64,000 bases of DNA from positions 65,799,501 to 65,863,500 of the forward strand of contig CM057469.1 in NCBI GenBank assembly GCA_030035585.1, given 5' to 3'. A program made the translations under genes and the position numbers. This document shows, in pieces, positions 1 to 12,889 of the stretch. Position 1 is the stretch's first letter. Each line of letters starts with the position of its first letter. The stretch is from Dugong dugon (Eukaryota > Chordata > Mammalia > Sirenia > Dugongidae). Under the pieces are notes generated by a model. It was given only the letters and a program-made list of their open reading frames with translations, had not been told where the DNA came from and made no database searches.

Positions 1-2488
1 TAATGGAAGTTCTCTAAAAAGAAAGGAAATTATAAAGAAGGAATCTTTGAACATTAGGAAAGAAAAAAGAACACAGTAAACAAAAATGTAGGCAAATATA
101 GTAGACTTTCTTTCTCCTCTTGAGTATTCTAAATTATGTTTGAAGGTGGAAGCAAAGACTAAAACACAGTATGATGAGGTTCTAATTGTAAGTGGACAAA
201 ATATTAAATACAGTTATAAACAGGAAGGGTAAAAGGACATAAAAAGAGATAAGGTTTCTACATTTCACTCGGTTGATAAAATGACAAAACCAGTAGGCTG
301 TAATAAGTTTTGGATATATAATTTAATACCTGGAGAAACCAGTAAATAAGGTATACAAAGAGATTCACCAAAAAATACTATAGATAAATCAAATTTTATT
401 TCTAAAAAATGTTCAATTAACCCACAGCAAGGCAGGAAAAAGAAAACACAAATGAGAAACAAAGAGAGCAAAACATAAAACAGCAGATTTTAACTCTAAC
501 ATCAATCATTACATTAACTGTAAATGGTCTGAATAAAACAATTAAAAGATGGGTATTGGCAGAGTGGATTAAAAAACTATATGCTCTCTACAAGAAACTC
601 ACTTCAAATATGATGATATAGGCAGGTTGATGAAAGGGTAGAAAAAGATATATTTTGCAAATATTACCACAAGAAAGCAGGAGTAGTTATATTAATATCA
701 GATAATGTAGACTTCAGAACAAAGAAAATTACCAGTGGCAGTGAGGGACATAATAAGATTAAAGGATCAATCCACCAAAAAGACATAGCAATTAAAATGT
801 GTATGTACCAACCAGTTGCTGTCGAGTTGGTTCCAACTCATAATAACACTGTAGGACAGAGTAGAACTGCCCCATAGGGTTAGGGTTTCCAAGGAGCTGC
901 TGGTGGATTTGAACTGCCAACATTTTGCTTAGCAGCTGAGCTTTTAACCACTGTGCAACCAGGGCTCAAACAGAACTGCAAAATATGTGCAGCAAAACTG
1001 ATAGAACTGAAAGGAAAAATAGACAATTCCACAATTTTCATTGGTGACTTCAGCAACCCTTTCTCAGCAATTGATAGAACAACTAGAAAGAATATCAGCA
1101 AGAGTATAAAAGAACTCAACAACACCATTAACCAAAAGGATCTAACCATCATTTATAGGACACAGTACCCAATAAGAGCATAATATGCATTATTTACAAG
1201 CGTTCATGGAACATAGGCCAAGATAGACCATATTCTGGGTCATAAAACAAACCTCAAAAATATTTAAAGAATTGAAATCGTACAGAGCATATTCTCCAAC
1301 CACAATGGAATCAAACAAGAAATTATATCAGAAAGATAATAAGAAAACACCAAACACTTCGAAACTAAACAGCACACCTCCAAATAATCCGTGGATCAAA
1401 AAGAAAGCCTCAAAGGAAATTCAAAAAGAAAAATGAAACTGAATAAAAATGAAAATAGAACATATCAAATTTTGTGTATACAGCTAAAGTAATGCCAAGG
1501 GGAAATTTACAGCACTAAATACATAGATTAAAAAGACATATATTCTCACATTAATAATCTAAGCTTCCATCTCAAGAATCTAGAACAAGAAGAGTAAAAT
1601 ATACCCAAAGCAAGCAGATACAAGGAAATAAGAAAGATAAGAGCAGAAATCAACAAAACTGAAGACAGAAAATCAAGAGAAAATCAGTAAAACACAGCTA
1701 TTTTTTAAGAATAATAAAATTGACAAAGCTTCAGTAACACTGATAAAAATAAGAGACGACACAAATGACCAATATCAGGATCAAAACAGAATATTCCTGA
1801 AGACCCTGCAGACATCAAAAGGTAATAAGAGAATACTGCAAATGACTCTATACACAAAAACTGGACAAAATAGATGAAATGACCAATTCCTCAAAAAAAA
1901 AAAAAACACACACACACACACGAACTATGATGACACACCCAATATGAAATATATCATTTGAATAGTCCTATAACTATTAAGGAAATTGAAGTTGTAATAT
2001 AAACACTGTCAAAAAAAGAAATCTCTAAGCCCAGAAGGTTTCACTGAGAATTCTACCAAATGTTTAAAAAAGAATTAACACCAATTCTACAAAATTTCTA
2101 CCACAAAATAGAAGAAGAGAGAACACTGATACTGAAAGAAAAAAAAAAAATCTAATACTGAAAAAAAAAAAAAAAATAGGACAATAAAATAAAACTACAG
2201 ACCAACATCCCTCATGAATATAAGTGTAAAGTTTTTCCACAATATATTAGCAAATAGAATTCAGTGACATAAAAGTAGTATTTAATCCTTGGATGCAAGG
2301 CTGGTTCAATATCCAAAAATTAATCAATATAATTCTCACTATATTAACAATGTAAAGAATAAAAATCACAGTCATATTAGTCAATGCAGAAAAAGCATTT
2401 GACAAAACCCAACATTCACTCATGACAAAAATAATAATAGAGGGAGACTTCAACTTGATAAAGAGGATCTACAAAAAAAACTACAGCT
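1..2488 (+). mobile_element. Old L1 LINE, ORF2 part, first segment
   Basis: A-rich, decayed L1 sequence that enters from outside the window. It reads through the ORF2 endonuclease region (about 480-800 and 968-1200) into the start of the reverse transcriptase, ending near a GAKAFD-like stretch at 2385-2410. No frame is open for more than about 90 codons. It breaks off in an A-rich run followed by CTACAGCT at 2488 and resumes at 5515 with a nearly identical 15-bp repeat, so 2489-5514 is an insertion. An (A)n/(AC)n run lies at 1893-1921. Confidence 0.8.
811..967 (-). repeat. AfroSINE (short form), minus strand
   Basis: Read on the minus strand it runs from the GAGCCCTGG-type head with a degenerate pol III A box, through the CTGCTAAC / AAAAGGTTGGCAGTTC-like block, to the CTATGAGT...GACTCGACGGCAAC-type tail. 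It interrupts the endonuclease part of the old L1. AfroSINEs are confined to Afrotheria and have no coding capacity. Confidence 0.9.
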
Positions 2489-3413
2489 GAGGCGAAGCCA
2501 ACATGGCACCATAGACAAATGTGTCATGCCATCCCTCTGCAGCAAAGACCAGAAAATCTAAGTAAAACAGATACGCATGGCAATCCTGGAACCCTAAACA
2601 TCAAATGAAGGGATAAAGAACACCAAATAGAAGAAACTGAAGGAAAACAGAGAACAAAGAGAGATATGGGGTGAAGTACTTGCCAGCTAACACCCCACTT
2701 CTCACCATACCCTGCCATGTCACCATGGAAAGAATGCCACTGGCACACAGGCCCACCCCATCTGCCAACCCCCACAGTGCCAATTTTTTTCTTTTTCTTT
2801 CTTTCCTTTTTGTCCCCGATCTAGCCCCATACACCACATCCCCATCCTTCCCACCAGTCCCCAGTTCTGCCCAGTCCCCACCCACCAGCTACCTTTATTT
2901 TTCTTTCTCTTTTCTTTTCTTCCTCTCCTCCCCCCACACCTAGGCCCATACGTGGGCCCTCCTTCCCATGCGCCCTCACCGTGCCACCATAGCTACAGCA
3001 TCCTCAGCACTTAGGCTCGCCACTGCACTGGACCCACACTCCTCTCCCGTTCTGCCACTTAGCCACCTGCTGAATGGTGGGAAGCAAGTCTGTACCACTC
3101 CCCTGTCTGACACACCTACTTATCTGGCAAAGGATTGTAAATGTTCCCACATCACTGGACTAACATCAGGAGGCAGATATCACCTGCCCAGTACACCCTC
3201 AGCCACCTCGCCAAACCAGTGTACAGTGAATCAGGCTCATCCTGCCTCCTGCTGTCCTGCCTACCTGAACAAAGTGGTGAGAGCTAACATGCCCACAGAC
3301 AAGCAAGCAGCAAAGCACACCTGGCCCACCTGCTCTGACATATCAAAACAAAACAAAGACGCAGGATGAAACAAGTGGGCATACAATCAGTAAATAAAGA
3401 AAATAATACCTTA

Positions 3414-3920
3414 ATGTCTCAGAGACAGCAGACAATAACAAAACATATAAAAAAGCAGGACAAGATGGTTCTGGCAAGTAAAGAATCAGATAATCTTCTG
3501 GCAGAAGAAAAGGCAGTGGAACTACCTGACATGGAATTCAAAAGATTAATATTTATGGCTTTCCGAAAGATTAGGAAAGAGGTCAAGGAAAACACAGACA
3601 AAATCAAGCTAAAAATAGACAGAATCATTGAAAACACAGACAAAACAAACAATAACCTAGCCAAAATAAAGGAAAACACAGATAAAGCAATAGAAGAATT
3701 CAGGAAAATAATACAAGAACAAAACATCAAGACAAATAAACAATTAAAAATCAGACAAAACCAGAAACTAGGAATCAAAAAAAAAAACAAAAACAAAATT
3801 TCAGAAATGGACAACTCAATAGAAAGTTTTAGGAGCCAATTTGAAACAATGGAAGACAGTGAGATTGAAAACAAATCCATGGATGCCACTTTGTTAAGGA
3901 AAAATCGGAAAAAAGAATGA
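3414..3920 (+). pseudogene. L1 ORF1 (RNA-binding coiled-coil protein), broken
   Basis: ORF1p of L1 is a trimeric RNA chaperone that coats L1 RNA in the cytoplasm. The frame is open from 3366, but alignment by eye with the second L1 here (34496) puts the ORF1 start at the ATG at 3414, before a lysine/glutamine-rich N-terminus. Residues about 35-150 are a long charged stretch with repeated ENTDK motifs and heptad spacing, typical of the ORF1 coiled coil. The frame stops at 3920. The rest of ORF1, including the ALRILAA-like C-terminal region near 4160-4200, continues in other frames to about 4440, so the protein lacks its RNA-binding C-terminus. Antisense frames over it are shadows. Confidence 0.75.
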
Positions 3921-4456
3921 AGAAAATCTAAGATTTATGTGGGACACAATAAGAGCAAAAATTTGTTCATGATCAAAGTTACAGAACAAGGAGAGAAAAT
4001 GGAAAACACAAAGAAGATTGTTGAAGGTTTGCTGGCAGAAAACTTCCCATATTTCATGAAAGACGAATAACTGACCATCCAAGAAGCTCAACAAGTACCA
4101 TATAGGATACACCCAAAAGAAAGTCACCAAGACGTATTATAATCACACTTGCCTAAATCAAAGACAAAGAAAGAATTCTGAGAGCAGCTCGAGAAAAATG
4201 AAGTCACTTACAAAGGCAAAACAATAAGACTAAGCTCTGATTACTTGGCAGCAACTATGCAGGCAAGAAGGCAATGGGATGACAGATAAAATCTTGATAG
4301 AAAAAAACTGCCAATCAAGAATAAAGTATCCTGAGAAACTCTCAGATACGATGGTGAAATTAGGACATTTCCAGATAAACAGAAATTGAGGAATTTGGAA
4401 AAACTAAACCAAACTTACAAGAAATATTAAAGGGAATCCTTCAGTTACAGAATCTC

Positions 4457-4984
4457 AGACTGAACTGTGTCCCCCAAAAATATCTGTCAACTTGGCTGGG
4501 TCATGATTCCCAGTATTGTATGATTGTGTAATCTGATGTGATTTCTTTATGAGTTGTAAACTCTGTCACTATGATGAGGTTATATGTGATCTCCTTATGC
4601 GTTGTAAACCGTATCACTATGATGAGGTTATACTGATGACATCTACAAGATTGGATAGTATCTTAATCCAATCTCTTTTGAGATATAAAAGAGAAAAGCA
4701 AACAGAGACACATGGGAACCTCACACCATCAAGAAAGCAGTGCTGGGAGCAGAACACATCCTTTGGACCTGAGGTTCCTGCGCTGAGATGCTCCCAGACC
4801 AAGGGAAGACTGATACCTCAAAAGGACCTTCCTCCAGAGCCAACAGAAAGAGAAAGCCTTCTCCTGGAGCTGATGCCCTGAATTCGGACTTGTAGCCTAC
4901 TGGACTGTGAGAGAATAAACTTCTCTTTGTTAAAGACATCCACCTGTGGTATTTCTGTTGGAGCAGCACCAGATGACTAAGACA
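4457..4984 (+). mobile_element. Solo LTR, group A (ERVL/MaLR-like)
   Basis: It shares its whole length with the copies at 52300, 57476 and 63896. It opens with a GAACTGTGTCCCCCAAAAA-type start, has a TATA-like GATATAAAAGAG at about 4680-4691 and an AATAAA at 4914-4919, and ends in ATGACTAAGACA. These are the promoter and polyadenylation features of an LTR. No internal retroviral region is attached. It lies in the 3' part of ORF1 of the truncated L1. The group name is mine; assignment to MaLR/MLT1-like elements is from memory. Confidence 0.65.
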
Positions 4985-5514
4985 GGGAACCAACAACATC
5001 GGACAACATCCCAGGTCTAGGACACAGGACAGCATCATCCAGATACCAACCTAGGTAAAGAACTCTCAATAATAAAACAAAGTTAAAAGACTGAAAACAG
5101 GGAAACAGAGACATCAATCTGTAAAGGACAACAACATCAAAACAATAAAAAGGGGAATAAATGGTGTAGGTATAGAACTTTCAAAAGCTGAGAAAGTCAA
5201 AGTGTTATCAAGTAATAAAAGACTGGTTCAAACTTAGGAAGATAGGGGTTAATTTCAAGGTAACCACAAAAAAAGTTAGCAAACCTACTTATCAAAATAA
5301 AAAAAAGAAGAAAAACATAAAATCTCAGAAAACACAAAATCTGTAATAACTAAAGAAAGGAAAAGAAAACCCATAAACAAAAGGAATTCAGTACAGGAAA
5401 GTAAGAGGAACAAAGAAAACATCAGCACCAAAAAAACAGCACAACAATACGACAGCAATAAACTCATACCTATCGATAATCACACTGACTATAAATGGCT
5501 TAAATGCACCTATT

Positions 5515-7343
5515 AAAAAACCTACAGCTAACATTATATTTAATGGCAAAGGCTGAATATTTTCCCCTGAGATCAAGAACAAGGCAAGAATGTCTGTTTT
5601 CACTGTTTGTATTCAAAATCACGATGGAGTTCTTGTCATGTAATATGGCAAGAACAGGAAATAAAAGGCATATGTATCAGAAAGGAAGAAATAAAACTGT
5701 TCCTATTTGCAGATAATATGATTGTCTATGTAAAAAACTTCTAGAACTAATAAATTAGTTTGGCAAAGTCACAGGATACAGAATAAGTATACAAAAATAA
5801 TAATATTTCTAAATACTAGCAATCAACACATGCACATCAATATTAAAATACTGTTTTCAATCGCTCAAAAGATAACATAATTAGATATAAAGCTAACAAA
5901 ATATTTACAGAACTTATATGCGGAATGCTACAAAACACTGGTGAAAGAAATCAAACAAGATCTAAATAAATAGGCAGACATGCCATGTTCAAGGATTGGA
6001 AGACTCAACATAGTAAAACTGTCAATTCTCCCCAAATAGATACACAGGTTTAATGCAATTCCTACCAAAATTCCTGTAAGACGTTTTTGTAGATATGGAC
6101 AATTTATCCTAAAATTTATATGAAAATGATAAAACAATTTCGAAAAAGAATAAAGTTGGGAGTAATCAGTCTACCCCAATTTTAAGAGGTTATTATATAG
6201 TTACAGTACTCAAGGCTGTATGGTATTGGTGAAAAGATAGACACATAGATCAATCGAACAGAAGAGGATTTACAGATGGTGCATAAGCACATGAAAAGAC
6301 GTTCGTATCATTAGCCATACACAGGGAAATGCAAATTAACATCACAATGAGATATGGCTATACACCTATCAAAATGGCTAAAAAAAATAATGACAACCCT
6401 AAATGCTAGGTGCAGAGAAACTATATCACTCATACATTGCCGGTGGGAATATAAAACGGTATAATCAGTCTGGAAAACATTTTGGCAGTTTCTTAAAAAA
6501 CTAACACGTAACTATCATATGACCCAGCAATTGCACATTTGGGCATTTATCCCAAAGAAATGAAAACTCATGTTCACACAGAACACTAATGTTTATAGCA
6601 ACTTTATTCATAATAGCCAAAAATGGAAACAATCCAGATGTCCTTCAATGGGTGAATGGCTAAATAAACTGTGATACATCCATACCATGAAATACTGTTG
6701 TTGTTAGCTGCCGTCAAGTCAACTCCAACTCATGGTGACCTTATGTACAACAGAATAAAATGTTTCTTGGTCCTGCATCATCCTCACAATTGCTAGTGTG
6801 TTGAAGTCCATCATTGCACGTATTATGCCATCTGTCTCACTGAGTGTCTCCTTGCCCTTGTTAGCCCTTTACTTCACCAAACATTATGTCCTCCTCTAGT
6901 GATGGATCCCTCCTGATGGACTACTACTTGGCAATAAAAAGGAACAAACTATTGATACACTCAACAACTTGGATGCATCTCCAGAGAATTATGAGTGAAA
7001 GAAACCAGTCCCAAAAGGTAACATACTGTGTGGTTCCACATAAAATTCTTGAAACTACAAAATTATAGAAATGGAGAACAGATTAGTGGTTGTCAGGGGT
7101 TAAGGAGAGGGTTGGGGGATGAGGGAAGTAAGTATAACTATAAAAGTGCAATGAGGGATCCCTGTGGTGATGGGTCTTTGAATCTTGACTGTACAAATGT
7201 CCAAATCCTGACTCTGATATTGTACTAGAATTTTGCAAGATGTTACCATTTGGGAAAACTGGGTAAAAGGTGCATGGGCTCTTTCTGTAAAAGGTACATA
7301 ATCTCTTAACAACTGCATATGAATGTACAATTATCTCAAAATG
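5515..7343 (+). mobile_element. Old L1 LINE, second segment to the 3' end
   Basis: Continuation of the L1 broken at 2488. It runs through the RT catalytic region (a degenerate FADN at about 5705-5720, where active elements have FADD), the ORF2 C-terminal part with MFIAALF-like codons near 6590-6620, and a 3'UTR ending in A-rich sequence at 7320-7343. An apparent deletion lies near 6240-6290. Reading frames are short and interrupted. The RTE fragment at 6694-6918 splits it. Confidence 0.75.
6694..6918 (-). mobile_element. RTE (BovB-type) LINE, 3' end fragment
   Basis: Read on the minus strand it is the last coding part and tail of the RTE element seen at 41358-43555, including the block for 'LEKDIMLGK' and the GGTGCAGGA segment, ending in ACAACAAC. 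It interrupts the L1 segment that encodes the C-terminal YTMEYY-like stretch. The flanks carry short matching ACTACT/ATACT sequence. Confidence 0.75.
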
Positions 7344-9819
7344 AAAATTAAAACTTTAAATAAAAAATCCATTTTAGATACACATGATAAATCAATGCAT
7401 GGTTCATACTAATTGCACGGTACATTTTTAAACAGAACTGGATGATAATTCAATATGAAAACAGCATTTTATTTGTAAGTTTTACCAAATTTCTAGACTA
7501 CTCACCATATTTTACCAAGTGTATTTTTATTATGTATTAGAAAAAATATTAACCAAAACAAAAAACGGAAATGCCAATGGGGTCGATAAAAGAAAAGCTC
7601 TCCCTTTTAAAGTCTTCCTTCCTCCCTCTCTCTTCCCTCCTCCCTCTCTTCCTTTGTTCCTCCATTCCTTCTATTTGCGTCAAATAGTCTGTAAGAAGAG
7701 CCACTACTCTTAATTCTGACCAAGACAAATCCACTGTCACAATTTCTAATTGAGAAAGATACTAATATTAAAGAATAATGGATTTAAGATTTATAACTAG
7801 GGAAAGAATGGAGAAAAGAAATAAAGAGAAGAAAGAAGGAAAGGGGGAAAAAATGTCTATGCCAGGCGCTGTCACAGTTATCTCCTTCTGTGCTCCTAAT
7901 GTCCCTATGAGGGAGACATTATGATAGCTGTCATAGAGATTAGCAAATTGATGCCCACAGAGAATGAGTCAACTGCCTCAAAGAAGGAATTCAAGATAGC
8001 AAGTACGTAATAAAAGTGAGATACAGAAAAATTCCACCGTACTGATATATCAGAATATCATAAAAATATTAGCAAAAGCAGCTCTTCCTACAAATTCCAA
8101 AAAGATGAAATGGTAAGTCAGGAAATATGTTATTGCTTGGGATCTTTAAAATGTGCCTGGGAATAAATCACTGAACCAGCAGACGTTGTCATGTATAACT
8201 AGATCTGTCGCTCTTCTTAAAGTCTTGTCTTTATGAGCATCAGCATTTCTAGTAATCAGATTACATGTTTTGTTTTTAAACACTTTCTTTCGTTCTTGGA
8301 CATTTTGCCTTCATACTCTCTTGAACTCTAAATGTTTGGGGCAAAGGGAACCTTCCAGGAAGAATCTTCTGTTCTCTTTCTTCCACACCATGAAATAAAT
8401 AACAGAATAATTGTGCAGTAAGTACACAGGGGAAATAAATTCTAATTGGTTCTTGACCTGCTGCCTAAACCCACTGTGAATGCCATTTCACTAAACATAT
8501 GTTCTGCTCTTTTAATTTAGATAATAATAAACTCCAGAAGTGCACATCAGTCAACGCTGTATTTGAGGTGGGAGGAAAGTGCATCTCAAATCCTTTTATC
8601 CACATGGAAATTGCAAAATAATCTGCATTAATCATTTGCTGTACTCCAAATGAAGTATTTGTCCAAAGAGACAATTTGAAGCATTTATTGTCAGTGAACA
8701 CATGGCTTATTCTCAGGATCTCCCTGATTATTTTCAGCACAAACATAAATAGGAGTGTAAGGGAAGTTTATTCTACTAGATTTTAAAACAGATGTCAATT
8801 ATATTGAAGTGTTCCATAATGGGCACTAACTTTGTTACTGACATTGTGATGGAGACAGCCAACTACTGTAATTAGCAATCGATCTTAGTGGTATGTAGAT
8901 TTGTAGCCAAATGAAGAGAACTTTATTCCATTCGTAAGGTATGTAACATCAGTACTAATCTGTACCTGTTCAAAGTGACACATGCTATGAAAAAATTAAG
9001 TGTGAAACATATAAACGGCAAACCTGCTAATGAATTACTAAAGGTATCATTTGAAGGTGGTAGAGAGCAAAGTTGGATGACCAATGGGGTGAGAAGAAAA
9101 GATATGTTTGCTATCACTCCAGTCTCTTAGGTGATTTTAAAACAAAAAACAAAAAAACGAACCTATGTTTTCAGGAGATGCACCATTATTACTGGACATT
9201 ATCTTTAAAAACAAATTCAATGAAAATGAAATTTTTAAGTAATATAAATTCTGAGAAAATGGCTGTGGTGGTCCTGTATTTTTCTTTTTTTACAACTGAG
9301 GTGAGATAAGTGTATTTTTGGTATTGGTACTCATATCTAGGGTCTGCTATATAACTTGCAGGGCCCATTGCAAAATGAAAATGAAGGGACTCTTGTTCAA
9401 AAATGATGAAAAATTTCAAGATGATGATAACAGAGCCTTAAACCAAGTATGGGGTCCTTCTCAGCGTAGGAATATGTGCAATAGCAAAGATTGCACACCC
9501 GTGAAGCCAGCCTTGTTTACATCTATGCCTATGTCTGTCTGTCTGTCTCTCCCTCACTCTCAGTATTTTCCTCCATCTTTGTCTCTCTTTCCACCCAAAT
9601 TTCTAACTACCTTTAATTATTACCATTTGGATGTCCCACTAGCTTCTTAAATGTAATATCTTCAAAAAGGTCATTACTTTTCCTTCATCTTCACCTGTCA
9701 ATTTATCCCTGAAGGAGTATCTACTTGTTTTGCTTTTCTACATTGATGAATGTTATCACCATTTATCCAGTGAACCAAGCTAGACGCTCATATTCTTACC
9801 ACGTTACACACATACAACA
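7344..9819. other. Low-identity intergenic DNA
   Basis: No gene is supported here. A pyrimidine-rich tract lies at about 7610-7670. A MIR-like fossil on the minus strand (7855-8010) keeps the CCTATGAGG...GATGCCCACAGAGA pattern of MIR. The remaining frames are short and without recognisable domains. Confidence 0.5.
7855..8010 (-). repeat. MIR fossil, minus strand
   Basis: The order of blocks (GCCAGGCGCTGT, CTCCTAATGTCCCTATGAGGGAG, GAGATTAGCAAA, CACAGAGAATGAGTCA) follows the reverse complement of the MIR core. It is highly diverged, as expected for a repeat older than the mammalian radiation. Confidence 0.55.
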
Positions 9820-9973
9820 AGCCATTGCCATCGAGTCTATTCAGACTCATACTGACCCTATGGGACAGGGTAGAACTGCCCCATAGGGTTTCCGAGGAGT
9901 GGCTGGTGGATTCGAACTGCCAACCTTTTGGTTAGCAGCCTGAGCTCTTAACCACTACACCACCAGGGCTCCC
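9820..9973 (-). repeat. AfroSINE (short form), minus strand
   Basis: Complete short-form copy. The tail block (CGAGTCTATTCAGACTCATA) is at the left, the head block (CACCAGGGCTCC) is at the right, and the central CTGGTGGATTCGAACTGCC block carries the tRNA-like B box. Confidence 0.9.
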
Positions 9974-10588
9974 TCACTTACAAAGCTCTCTAAATTCTGC
10001 CTCTTCAATGTTCCTTCTTTCTGTGCCCTTCTTGCTTTTCTGACTCTTCTTCCCTGTCTAGGGGCTTCTAATCTCTTACCTAAACTACCATGAGATCACT
10101 TCAGTGTCTGCCACTTCAATTCACCCACCACAGATCTAATCACAGATCCGGTCACGTCAGCCTTTACACTTCGGTTGCAGTTGTGCTCTTCAGAGCGTTC
10201 GAGGACAAATGCAGTTTTATGAATGAGATCATTAAAGATTTCCACCAGGTGACTTTTAAGTGCCGTCTGAAGCAAAGTATGTCTTTTTCCTCATCATTCC
10301 TTCTAACAAGCAATGAGGAGGCATGGCTAGTTCTATACTGCCATTTTCTGTATGAAATTGAACATGGTATTTAATCAGTTTGGACTCAGTCATCTCAGTT
10401 ATTAATTAATAATAATAATTCCTTCCCCTTTTTCCAGTTTTATTGAAAGGATTGAATAAAATAACAGAAATTTAATTTTGTTGTGTTCTTAATTAGAGGG
10501 GGTATACAATTGCTTCTTCATATACTTAAATTTATGACTTTTAGCTTCAGGTGAAACCTCACAGAAGCAAGACTTAACTACATTTAAT

Positions 10589-10612
10589 AATGAGAGAGAG
10601 AGAGAGAGAGAT
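10589..10612. repeat. (GA)n microsatellite
   Basis: Short pure run of about 11 GA units in low-identity sequence. Confidence 0.9.
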
Positions 10613-10739
10613 TTCATTTCTCTTGGGGATAAAGACAGGCCCTGATGGTTCAGTTTAAGCTCCACCTTGGAAACACCACTCCCTCTCATTTTCTACCTCC
10701 CAATCATATTTCTACTTATAATTCCTCAAACATGCCATG

Positions 10740-11060
10740 CCCCTTCCCATCATGACTTCATCTTCCCCTGGGCATCTAGGTCTCAGTATAAGGCAACACC
10801 ACCCCCTAGTTGCTCAAGCCAAAGACCCAGGAGGCATCTTTAATTCTATTCTTTCTCTTTACATCCAATCAATCCAAGAGCAAATCCCGCCAGCTCCTTC
10901 TTCAAAATAGATCGTGAATCCATCCACTTTTCTCCATCTCCACTATTACTCTTTTTGGTCCAAACCACCATCTTGGGTCCTTCTGATTGTTCTTCCTGTT
11001 TTTGCTCTTAGCGCCCTACTCTCCATCCACAGAAGTCCAGCATTCTTTTGCAAGTACTGT
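10740..11060 (+). repeat. Old L1ME-like 3' region
   Basis: The order of pyrimidine-rich blocks (AGTTGCTCAAGCCAAAGACC, CATCCAATCAATCC, AGCAAATCCCGCCAGCTC, CCACCATCTTGG) matches a widespread ancient mammalian repeat that I remember as the 3' part of L1ME-type LINEs. It could be another ancient family. Confidence 0.4.
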
Positions 11061-12221
11061 GTTTGTAGTGAGAGAGTCAAGGTATACTCACTATAACTTA
11101 GGTATGCATAAATGGAAACTTCTTTATTTTCTGTAACTGAACTCAACTTGGCTCTCAAGCCCTGGTCTACCTATAGAGCAGACTCCATCTCATTCTGATA
11201 CTGAGTCTGATGAAGTGTCTTTTCAGTCAAATTCAAGTATCATTGTCTCCATCACTATACTTTCTTTTGGACTTACTCCCCTTTCTTTTGGGTTTTCTTT
11301 CTCCTTTCCCTCTCCTTCCCTTGTCCCTAGGAGTGTTATATGGTCCCTAGTGGCTAATACATCTTGTGTGGAACATTTGAGAATGTGACTGAGGGTCAGG
11401 GGCATGGTGAGTTGGTCTGATCTGGACAGGGGCCATCTGCTACCCTCTCCAGCCTTTACTGTGGTGTAGCTTAGCCCTGATAGACACTGGGCATCTTTCA
11501 CTGGTATCCCCTGAGATATAATTCATACCAGCTGGCTTTTGGGGCATCATATGATACATTGACTCTTGAAGTCTCTGTGTTCTTCAGTCTCCCTATCCTG
11601 ATCTCAGAAGTCTTCTAAGTCCTCCAACGATTTTAAGACAGAAAAGAGCAATAAAAGGATTATCAGATAGCACTATTGTCCTTGCCCATAAGATTCTAAT
11701 ATCCCCCTTACAAAGATGCCCAACCCACTCCTGCCACTAAAATTCACTCACTTCCATACCACTATGACTGATTAGAACGTATCACATCCCCCTATAGCCT
11801 GTTATAACCACACAATGCTGCACTGCTCCACCTCAGCTTCAAAACTCAAAAATGTTTGCCTCCAAACTGAGGTATGTCACTCGGGCCTTAAGAATTTCTG
11901 TTGAGAAACAAAAGCACATCAAACATCTGGGGTGTTTCCCATCTTCACCCTGAAGCCAAAGCTTCAATGGCTGGAGAGCTGCAGGACAATTGAAAGCAAT
12001 TAGCTGAAACATCAATGGTGTGATATGTTCAAAATGTTATCCCAGTTTCATATAAGCCCTCCTCAAACATCTATAGAGACTTTGCACTGCACTTGAAATA
12101 AACTCCAAAAGTCTTGCCATGCCTTACATCTGCCTGTGTTGACATCTCCAGACTCATCCTGGGTAATCTTTCTTTCCAAATACAGTCCCGCCACACTGCA
12201 TTCTTTCTGTTCCTTGGACAT

Positions 12222-12422
12222 CATTGTTGTTGTATGCCGTCGAGTCGATTCCAACTCAGCGAACTTATATGACAGAGTAGAACTGCCTTATCGGGTTTCC
12301 TAGGCTGAAATCTTTACAGGAACAGATCACCACGTCTTTTCTCCCACAAAGCAGCTGATGGGTTCGAAACATCAAGCTTTCAGTTAGCAGCCAAGCACTT
12401 AACCATTGCGCTACCAGGGCTT
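12222..12422 (-). repeat. AfroSINE (long form), minus strand
   Basis: Long-form copy with the extra block (GGCTGAAATCTTTACAGGAA / CAGATCACCACGTCTTTTCTCC) that short copies lack. The left end carries the (TTG)n complement of the tail, and the right end carries the GCTACCAGGGCTTC head. Confidence 0.9.
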
Positions 12423-12539
12423 CTTGGACATACTAAGTTCATTTTCTATCTCAGACCATTAGACTGGCTGTAGCCTCTGCCTGAATCTCTGTGTCTGATG
12501 TCCACATGCCTTGTTCTTCTCATCATTCAGATTCAGACT

Positions 12540-12691
12540 CAGTCCTAAAGTCCCTCCTTTCAAAGGCCTTCCCTGACCACCCTATCCAATGCTGTACCTC
12601 AGTCACTCACTCGATTACTCTCATCACATCAGTTTTATTCTCTTCATAGCACTTATCACAGTTTGTATTTAGTTCATGTATCATCTGGCCC

Positions 12692-12743
<52 letters not shown>

Positions 12744-12850
12744 CTTGAGAACAAGAACCTTGTTCACCTGCTTTACTTCTGAATCCGCAGTACCTAGAAT
12801 AGTGCCTGGTACATTGTAAATATCCAGAAGTATTTTTTGCATCAATGTTC
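12540..12850 (+). repeat. L2 LINE 3' fragment containing (AC)n
   Basis: Shows the L2 3' order: AAGGCCTTCCCTGACCACCC, then CTTCATAGCACTTATCACAG, then the AGAACAAGAACCTTGTTC and GTGCCTGGTACATTGTAAAT blocks. The dinucleotide run at 12694-12743 sits inside it. Confidence 0.75.
12694..12743. repeat. (AC)n microsatellite
   Basis: About 21 uninterrupted AC units followed by an AAAC break and a few more. Likely length-polymorphic. Confidence 0.97.
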
Positions 12851-12889
12851 TTCCCTGGTCCCGTGAATGACTTGTTCACTTCTTCACCT

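Larger units (their letters stand above)
2489..5514 (+). mobile_element. 3'-truncated L1: 5'UTR, ORF1, first bases of ORF2
   Basis: The insertion starts at GAGGCGAAGCCAACATGG, the usual form of an L1 5' end. It then carries a GC- and pyrimidine-rich 5'UTR (to 3413), ORF1 (3414-3920 and decayed continuation), the inter-ORF region and only the first bases of ORF2, stopping near 5514. The flanks repeat 15 bp with one mismatch (2474-2488 and 5515-5529). Joining the flanks restores continuous old-L1 sequence, so this end is a real insertion boundary. An AATAAA lies at 5457-5462, about 50 bases before the end. An LTR is inserted at 4457-4984. Confidence 0.75.

Noticed and set aside
2968-3369. 133-codon open frame
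   Set aside because: Lies in the GC-rich 5'UTR of the truncated L1. It has no domain and is not conserved in the second L1 5'UTR.
3419-3889. 156-codon antisense frame, hydrophobic
   Set aside because: Mirror of the L1 ORF1 coiled-coil codons; a base-composition artefact.
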